Below are positions 1 to 4,369 of a stretch of 5,975 nt of DNA, piece by piece (position 1 is the stretch's first letter; the number at the start of each line of letters is the position of its first letter). The stretch is from positions 1-5,975 of the forward strand of contig JAOZRI010000152.1 of the NCBI GenBank assembly GCA_029940235.1, given 5' to 3'. The translations under genes and the position numbers were made by a program. This DNA comes from Desulfobacula sp. (GTDB lineage Bacteria; Desulfobacterota; Desulfobacteria; Desulfobacterales; Desulfobacteraceae). The notes beneath the pieces are model-generated. The model was not told the origin of the DNA, did not search any database, and worked only from the letters and a program-made list of their open reading frames with translations.

Positions 1-68
1 GGGGTAGGTTCTTTTCCCTGGAAATATCCATCAATCTGCTCTTTAGCTGGATCTGTTAATTCAATCAT
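1..68 (-). CDS. IscA/HesB-like protein, N-terminal fragment (gene runs off the left edge)
   Basis: An ATG at 66-68 on the minus strand opens a frame that stays open to the window edge, giving 22 codons beginning MIELTDPAKEQIDGYF. A strong Shine-Dalgarno AAGGAGA (minus strand, 77-83) sits 8 bases upstream and supports this start. The opening pattern (hydrophobic strand, then T-[DP]-x-A, then an amphipathic helix) resembles IscA/HesB-type iron-sulfur carrier proteins, which often start 'MIEhTd.Ak..h'. The diagnostic cysteine positions lie outside the window, so cluster-binding ability cannot be judged. A plausible promoter lies upstream at 132-160. The gene is divergent from galE and transcribed separately. 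The start is well supported; the family assignment rests on about 22 residues and is moderate. Confidence 0.6.
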   Translation of the reverse strand, partial: MIELTDPAKEQIDGYFQGKEPT

Positions 69-103
69 TTTAAAAATCTCCTTATTTTATTATTCTTTTT
101 TAT

Positions 104-123
104 AAGCATTATATTTATTGCTT
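104..123. promoter_or_regulatory. Imperfect dyad AAGCA-N10-TGCTT, possible operator
   Basis: Five-base arms AAGCA (104-108) and TGCTT (119-123) are exact inverted complements around a 10-base AT-rich core that is itself partly symmetric. The dyad lies immediately downstream of the predicted start point of the leftward gene, where a repressor could block transcription. The arms are short and AT-rich DNA yields such matches by chance, so confidence is low. No regulator family is assigned. Confidence 0.25.
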
Positions 124-131
124 GAGTGTTT

Positions 132-160
132 AATCTAATCACGTACATTAAATATGTCAA
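132..160 (-). promoter_or_regulatory. Sigma70-type promoter for the leftward IscA/HesB-like gene
   Basis: On the minus strand a perfect -35 box TTGACA (155-160) is followed after exactly 17 bases by TAGATT (132-137), matching four of six positions of TATAAT. Transcription would begin near 125, leaving a leader of roughly 57 bases before the ATG. A perfect TATAAT also occurs slightly downstream on the same strand (near 109-114), but it lacks a recognisable -35 at the right distance, so I prefer the first pair. Confidence 0.5.
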
Positions 161-188
161 TGTAAGGATTTTATATAAAATACACCAT

Positions 189-209
189 TTTGTTAAAATT
201 TTCAACAAA
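189..209. promoter_or_regulatory. 21-base near-palindrome upstream of galE, possible operator
   Basis: TTTGTT (189-194) and AACAAA (204-209) are exact inverted complements. The inner bases AAAATTTTC are also symmetric except for one mismatched pair (A195/C203) and the central base. A weak plus-strand promoter could overlap it: TTGTTA (190-195) and TACAAA (213-218) with 17-base spacing, each four of six against consensus. A dyad over the -35 region is a typical repressor arrangement, but both the promoter and the operator role are inferences. Confidence 0.3.
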
Positions 210-308
210 CTGTACAAAAGATCATAAAAAATGTATTGTATTTGCTGATTGATTTAATTAAACCAGCAGCAAAAGAAACCTTGAAAACAGAAAACCTTTA
301 GGAGTATT

Positions 309-1322
309 ATGAGAATTCTTGTCACCGGCGGAGCTGGATATATTGGCAGCCACACATCTGTTGAGCTTTTAAATGAGAACTATGACGTAGTTGTGCTTGA
401 TAATCTCTCCAATAGTTGTGAAGAAGCGTTGAACCGGGTTAAAAATATTACAGGCAAATCCCTTGAATTTTACAAAGCTGATATTTTAAACAAACAGGAT
501 ATCCATGATATTTTCTCAAGGCATAAGATAGATGCTGTTATCCATTTTGCCGGTTTAAAAGCAGTGGGTGAATCTGTTGGTATCCCTTTAAAATATTTTC
601 ATAACAATATTACAGGTACATTGAACCTTCTTGAAGTCATGGATGATTTCAATGTAAAAAATATTGTATTTTCTTCTTCAGCCACTGTGTACGGTGATCC
701 TGCATCCCTTCCCATAAAAGAGGATTTTCCTCTCTCTGCCACCAATCCCTATGGCAGGACAAAACTTATGATAGAAGAAATCCTCCAGGATCTTTATGTT
801 TCTGATAACAGGTGGAATATTGCTCTTTTAAGATATTTCAATCCTGTGGGAGCCCATGAAAGCGGCCAGATAGGAGAAGACCCAGAAGGTATTCCAAACA
901 ACCTTGTTCCATATATTTCAAAGGTGGCTGTAGGTCTTTTAGACAAGGTTAATGTATTTGGAAATGATTATGACACCTCGGATGGAACTGGTGTAAGAGA
1001 TTATATCCATGTAAAAGATCTTGCCATAGGTCACATTAAAACACTTCCAAAACTTTTTACAAAACCAGGAGTGGTAATTTATAACCTTGGAACAGGTCAG
1101 GGATATTCAGTACTTGAAATGATTAAAGGTTTTGAAAAGACAAGCGGTAAAGAGATATCTTACAAGATTGCGGACAGAAGACCAGGGGATATTGCAGCTT
1201 GTTTTGCCGATCCTTTAAAGGCAAAAAAAGAGCTGAACTGGCAGGCAGTTAAGACGCTTGATGATATGTGCAAAGACACATGGAGGTGGCAAAAAAACAA
1301 TCCAGACGGATATCAGAAATAA
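309..1322 (+). CDS. galE: UDP-glucose 4-epimerase
   Basis: This 337-residue enzyme interconverts UDP-glucose and UDP-galactose in the cytoplasm using tightly bound NAD, supplying galactose for lipopolysaccharide or exopolysaccharide. It is an extended short-chain dehydrogenase. The Rossmann motif GGAGYIG is at residues 7-13, and the segment SSSATVYG (122-129) carries the catalytic Ser124. The catalytic pair Tyr148 and Lys152 sits in NPYGRTK. The GalE signature [18 protein letters not shown] begins at residue 175, and [14 protein letters not shown] at 227-239 is typical of the substrate-binding region. Length matches the usual 330-340 residues, so it is complete. ATG 309 is preceded by AGGAG (300-304), only 4 bases away. 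It is the first gene of a rightward set; the next gene starts 19 bases after its stop. Specificity for N-acetylated sugars is possible, but the close match to the E. coli GalE pattern favours Glc/Gal. Confidence 0.95.
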   Translation: MRILVTGGAGYIGSHTSVELLNENYDVVVLDNLSNSCEEALNRVKNITGKSLEFYKADILNKQDIHDIFSRHKIDAVIHFAGLKAVGESVGIPLKYFHNNITGTLNLLEVMDDFNVKNIVFSSSATVYGDPASLPIKEDFPLSATNPYGRTKLMIEEILQDLYVSDNRWNIALLRYFNPVGAHESGQIGEDPEGIPNNLVPYISKVAVGLLDKVNVFGNDYDTSDGTGVRDYIHVKDLAIGHIKTLPKLFTKPGVVIYNLGTGQGYSVLEMIKGFEKTSGKEISYKIADRRPGDIAACFADPLKAKKELNWQAVKTLDDMCKDTWRWQKNNPDGYQK

Positions 1323-1327
1323 AACCC

Positions 1328-1334
1328 AGGAGAG
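1328..1334 (+). promoter_or_regulatory. Shine-Dalgarno that fixes the HEAT-receiver gene start
   Basis: AGGAGAG lies 7 bases before ATG 1342. The same frame is open further upstream to an ATG at 1258 inside galE, but that start has no comparable ribosome site and would give a 28-residue basic extension read from galE coding sequence in another frame. The site therefore decides for 1342. Confidence 0.75.
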
Positions 1335-1341
1335 CAATTTC

Positions 1342-2982
1342 ATGGCTGATTATATTCAGAACCTTAAGAAAAATATCAAAACAAAAAATATTAAACAGGC
1401 GAAAATAGCTTTAAAACAAATCTCTTCACGAAATGACCATGAAAAACTTGAAATTCTTCAAATACTTGCCCTTGCACCTGACAAAACAGCATTTGAGCTC
1501 CTCTCTTTTTTAGCAGATAGAGACCAGCATGATCCCCAAATTCATGATCGTTTAATCCAGCTTATTACTGATCGGGCACACCTTGACTCCCGTTTTGTCC
1601 TGATCCTTCTTGATAATGCTGATACAACGACCATAATGCATATTGTTCCCCTGCTAAAACATATTTTAACCAAGGAAACCAATACCAAGCTTTTAAACAA
1701 AATTATCAGGACAGCGGGAAAAATCAAAATCGAAAGAATGGTTGATGATATTGCAGAATTTATATTTTATGATGATATTGATTTAAAGGCAGAAGCTGTC
1801 AAAGCCCTTGAACGGATTGGCACACCCAAAGCCTGTGAGAAACTTGTAACTGCATCAAAAACTTCAAAGTGCGACCAGAATATTCTTGATACTATAGAGA
1901 TTCTTGCAGATAAAGGTTTAAAAAATATGATTCCAGGTGATCAATTGAGCAGTGATGCAAGAGCAGATGGATCTTTGATCGATATGCATCAGCTTGTATC
2001 AAATAATATTGAAAATCGATTTAAAGCACTTGGCTATTTCTCTGATCAGGGTCCTAAAGCCTGTCTATCCCTGTTCAAACACCTTGAAACCATGGACCTT
2101 AACAAAAATCATGATTTAACCATTAATATCCTGCGCCTGATTGCCAGAACCATCCCGGCAGAGGCAATAAATGGTCTTTTTGATATTATTAATATAAAAA
2201 ATATTGATAATACAATCAAATTTGCTGCATACAGTGCACTTGGAGCTTTTCCGAAACTTGAATCAGCAGCATCTGTGGTCTGCGGACTTTCAGAGGCAGC
2301 CATGTTTGTGCGCATGGCAGCCATTAAAACCCTTGATAAAAACCTCTCTGATTTTGTTGGCTCTGAAATTAAAAATCAAATTGAATCCGGTACAAAAAAA
2401 GGGGAATCTCTTGCCCACAGTATTCTCGATGCAAGGGCAAAAAATATTATCAAGTTTCTTATGATTTCCGATACTTTTGCATATATGGCTTCTAACCATA
2501 TTGCAAGGACAGCTTCATTACAGGTTCTTGATGCATTCATAGAGATTCTTGAACAGAGAAAACTTAAATCCACTGTGAAAAAATATATGGATGTGAGAAA
2601 AACAAAAACTGGGCAGCAAAAGACTCAGTTTATTGTAATAAGCTCTTCAGATGCAATTTTGGATACATACAGCAAACTGATTTACTCATGCGGGTTTTCA
2701 AATCTTTGTTTTCAGCGTTCCCAGGATGCCTTTGAAAATATTGTCTCACAAAAGCCAGCTGTCATTATCTGTGATCTTATTTTAAATAATATGACAGGAT
2801 TAGAGTTTGTAAGGGAAACAAGACAGCTGTATACTAAAGAGGATGTACCAATTATTCTCTCTACACTGCAAAAAGAATTGGATACCACACAACTGCAGGA
2901 GATGTCAGATAATTTTGGAGTAAATGGAATATATGAATTCCCGGCAAAGCCAGCCCAAATTAAATCATGGATTAAATCATAG
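1342..2982 (+). CDS. HEAT-repeat protein with C-terminal degenerate response-regulator receiver domain
   Basis: A soluble 546-residue protein with no signal peptide or membrane segment. Residues about 8-430 are alpha-helical with HEAT-like repeats. The clearest are around 145-171 (DLKAEAVKALERIGTPKA) and 289-335 (paired helices ending VRMAAIKTLDKNL). Residues about 429-546 form a receiver domain. The phosphoacceptor is Asp478 in VIICDLIL, the switch Thr508 is in PIILST, and Lys536 is in FPAKP. The Mg-binding acidic pair that normally ends strand 1 is replaced by Ser434-Ser435 (FIVISSSD), so phosphorylation may be weak or absent. There is no DNA-binding or enzymatic output domain; HEAT solenoids bind proteins, so a scaffold or adaptor role is inferred. 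It lies between galE (19-base gap) and the ATP-grasp gene (27-base gap), probably cotranscribed. The architecture is clear; the partner and signal are unknown. Confidence 0.85.
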   Translation: MADYIQNLKKNIKTKNIKQAKIALKQISSRNDHEKLEILQILALAPDKTAFELLSFLADRDQHDPQIHDRLIQLITDRAHLDSRFVLILLDNADTTTIMHIVPLLKHILTKETNTKLLNKIIRTAGKIKIERMVDDIAEFIFYDDIDLKAEAVKALERIGTPKACEKLVTASKTSKCDQNILDTIEILADKGLKNMIPGDQLSSDARADGSLIDMHQLVSNNIENRFKALGYFSDQGPKACLSLFKHLETMDLNKNHDLTINILRLIARTIPAEAINGLFDIINIKNIDNTIKFAAYSALGAFPKLESAASVVCGLSEAAMFVRMAAIKTLDKNLSDFVGSEIKNQIESGTKKGESLAHSILDARAKNIIKFLMISDTFAYMASNHIARTASLQVLDAFIEILEQRKLKSTVKKYMDVRKTKTGQQKTQFIVISSSDAILDTYSKLIYSCGFSNLCFQRSQDAFENIVSQKPAVIICDLILNNMTGLEFVRETRQLYTKEDVPIILSTLQKELDTTQLQEMSDNFGVNGIYEFPAKPAQIKSWIKS

Positions 2983-3009
2983 TAGAGGTTAAAAGATAAA
3001 GGGTCACTA

Positions 3010-3789
3010 TTGAACAACCAACCTGTTGCCTTAGGTGCAAAATTAAAACAATATTCTAAAATTTTAACCCTTGGATTTAAACCCAATTTCAAGGATTATT
3101 CCAGTCAAGAAAAGAGACTTATATTAAGTGCAAAAAAAATCTACTACCCCACTGCTTTTTATGCAGATCTTTTCAATGCCATGGGAAAAAAGACCTTCCC
3201 AAGTTTTCATACATACAAATTTGCTTTAGACAAAATAAAGCAGACTGCAATTTTTAATATGCTTGGGATTCCCCACCCAGATACGAGGGTTTTTTATGGT
3301 AACAAACAGAAGCTTGATATCCTCAATTTTTTTAATTTTCCCTTTATCGCAAAAAAACCCAGGGGCTCAGCAAAAGGAAATGATGTCTATTTGATTGAAA
3401 ACAACGAAGATCTCGCATGCTATTTGAGCAACAAATATCCTGCCTATATCCAGGAATATTTTCCCATTGCCCAGGATATGAGAATTATCATAATCGGTAA
3501 AAAAATCAGACTTGCCTATTTTCGTATTGCTAAGCCAAATAATTTTAAAACCAATATCTCCCAGGGCGGGACAATCAGCTTTAAACCACTGCCACACAAA
3601 GCGCTTGACCTTGCACTCAATACAGCATCAAGATGTGGATGGGATGATGTAGGTATTGATATAATTGAACATAAACAGAAATTTTATGTTCTTGAAGCTA
3701 ATATGAGATATGGAACAAAAGGATTTAAAAAAGCTGGTATCAACTATAAAGAGATGCTGGTAAATCTGATAATAAAAGACAAAATTTAA
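3010..3789 (+). CDS. RimK-type ATP-grasp ligase
   Basis: A 259-residue cytoplasmic enzyme of the ATP-grasp superfamily, RimK-like. These use ATP to activate a carboxylate and join it to an amine, commonly adding glutamate or another amino acid to a protein or cofactor. Visible motifs: Asp74-Lys75 opening DKIKQTAIFNMLGIPHP; the nucleotide-binding Lys115/116 with glycine-rich loop PRGSAKGNDV (117-126); the adenine-binding stretch QEYF (148-151); Asp156 and Arg158 in QDMRIIIIG; Arg172; Asn182 before a Gly-Gly pair; and metal ligands Asp217 and Glu229-x-Asn231 (VLEANMRYG). All catalytic positions look intact. RimK itself is about 300 residues; here the N-terminal pre-ATP-grasp part is only about 70. 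The start is TTG 3010 with a weak AAAGGG ribosome site. The frame has a TAG at 2983-2985 and the next ATG is Met58, inside conserved sequence, so TTG is preferred. The acceptor substrate cannot be read from the sequence. Confidence 0.85.
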   Translation: MNNQPVALGAKLKQYSKILTLGFKPNFKDYSSQEKRLILSAKKIYYPTAFYADLFNAMGKKTFPSFHTYKFALDKIKQTAIFNMLGIPHPDTRVFYGNKQKLDILNFFNFPFIAKKPRGSAKGNDVYLIENNEDLACYLSNKYPAYIQEYFPIAQDMRIIIIGKKIRLAYFRIAKPNNFKTNISQGGTISFKPLPHKALDLALNTASRCGWDDVGIDIIEHKQKFYVLEANMRYGTKGFKKAGINYKEMLVNLIIKDKI

Positions 3790-3802
3790 GTAGTGCCCAA
3801 TC

Positions 3803-3831
3803 AAAAACCGTTAATTATTATAACACTTCGG
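3803..3831 (-). terminator. Weak hairpin plus U-run between converging genes
   Basis: On the minus strand GTTA and TAAC pair around a 7-base AT loop (3810-3824). Two further G-C pairs are possible across a bulge, and a run of five T follows (complement of 3803-3807). This would sit at the 3' end of the leftward orphan gene, overlapping its last codons. The stem is only four contiguous pairs, so this is a tentative terminator. Nothing better is visible for either strand in the 28-base gap. Confidence 0.2.
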
Positions 3832-4360
3832 CTTCTTTATCATCGTGCTCCCATTCAGAAAGATATTTTCTAATACCTGCATATTTTGATCCTTTTTCAG
3901 GTTTAAACAGCAGATATCCCATTTGCTCAATTGAATTTTCCAGACATTGGAAAAAAGAAGTTTCAATGGTGTTGGCATCTGCTTTTGTTTTATTCATACT
4001 GACCCTATCCATTACAGCCAGAGTCAGATGCCCTTCAGGCACAAAAACATCACAGATCAGGGCATTCCACTCTTCAGGAAAATTATTTATTTTCCAGGCA
4101 ATTAAGTTATCAGGTCTTAAAATTTTTTGGTTTTCAGGATTAAACGCGGCTTGAACAATTTTCATTTTTTTTTGATCAAACTGCATTAAATCCTTGAAAA
4201 GCATTATTTTATCATTTGAAAAAATCCACTCTTCAGGCTCCAGCAAGACAGGGGGAAAATCCATACTTGTCAATGCAAATTTAAAGGGTCCTTTCTCTTT
4301 CCAGAACCCTTTAAATTCCTCAGAGTTTAATAGGATGTCTCTTTGAATATCTTTTTGCAA
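3818..4360 (-). CDS. Hypothetical protein, soluble orphan downstream of the repeat protein
   Basis: I do not recognise this 180-residue product. It has no signal peptide, membrane segment or repeat. It is a mixed alpha/beta sequence with five tryptophans (20, 45, 89, 98, 170), two separated cysteines (103, 139), a hydrophobic central stretch WNALICDVFVPEGHLTLAV (98-116), and an acidic tail WEHDDKEAEVL. The first codon is TTG; no in-frame ATG occurs before Met33, and the only ribosome-site-like sequence, AGG, is three bases before the TTG. The upstream repeat gene ends with TGA (4370-4372) in this same frame, just three codons earlier, so expression may depend on translational coupling or readthrough. 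A 12-base perfect inverted repeat lies in codons 15-28. The gene is convergent with the ATP-grasp gene, 28 bases apart. The reading frame looks genuinely coding; the exact start is uncertain. Confidence 0.65.
   Translation of the reverse strand: MQKDIQRDILLNSEEFKGFWKEKGPFKFALTSMDFPPVLLEPEEWIFSNDKIMLFKDLMQFDQKKMKIVQAAFNPENQKILRPDNLIAWKINNFPEEWNALICDVFVPEGHLTLAVMDRVSMNKTKADANTIETSFFQCLENSIEQMGYLLFKPEKGSKYAGIRKYLSEWEHDDKEAEVL
4278..4317 (-). repeat. 12-base perfect inverted repeat inside the orphan coding region
   Basis: AATTTAAAGGGT (4278-4289) and ACCCTTTAAATT (4306-4317) are exact reverse complements with a 16-base spacer. In the leftward mRNA they would form a 12-pair stem beginning about 43 bases after the TTG start. 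The arms encode parts of EFKGF and PFKF. Because both arms are built on TTT-AAA codons, part of the symmetry could arise from coding for two Phe-Lys pairs, but the GGGT/ACCC extension is not forced by that. Confidence 0.6.
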
Positions 4361-4369
4361 AAGCCTATA

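Noticed and set aside
244..267. GCTGATT...AACCAGC hairpin in the galE leader as a riboswitch or attenuator
   Set aside because: The stem is only six pairs with a mismatch, no U-run or alternative structure follows, and no known riboswitch core is visible.
1258..1341. In-frame ATG at 1258 extending the HEAT-receiver protein by 28 residues
   Set aside because: It lies inside galE in another frame and lacks a ribosome site, while ATG 1342 has AGGAGAG at good spacing.
2109..2573. Several open frames of 65-86 codons on both strands within the HEAT-receiver gene
   Set aside because: They lie wholly inside a strongly supported coding region, lack ribosome sites and show no family-like composition.
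2712..3092. A 126-codon minus-strand open frame across the junction of the HEAT-receiver and ATP-grasp genes
   Set aside because: It is antisense to the conserved receiver motifs, and its translation shows no recognisable pattern; it is most likely a shadow.
3790..3817. Strong bidirectional terminator between the converging genes
   Set aside because: The 28-base gap contains no GC-rich stem; only the weak AT hairpin listed as a low-confidence feature is present.
4165..4173. Run of nine A in the orphan mRNA as a programmed slippage site
   Set aside because: The zero frame continues normally for over 100 codons on either side and encodes Lys-Lys. Such runs are expected in AT-rich genes, and no alternative frame product is evident.
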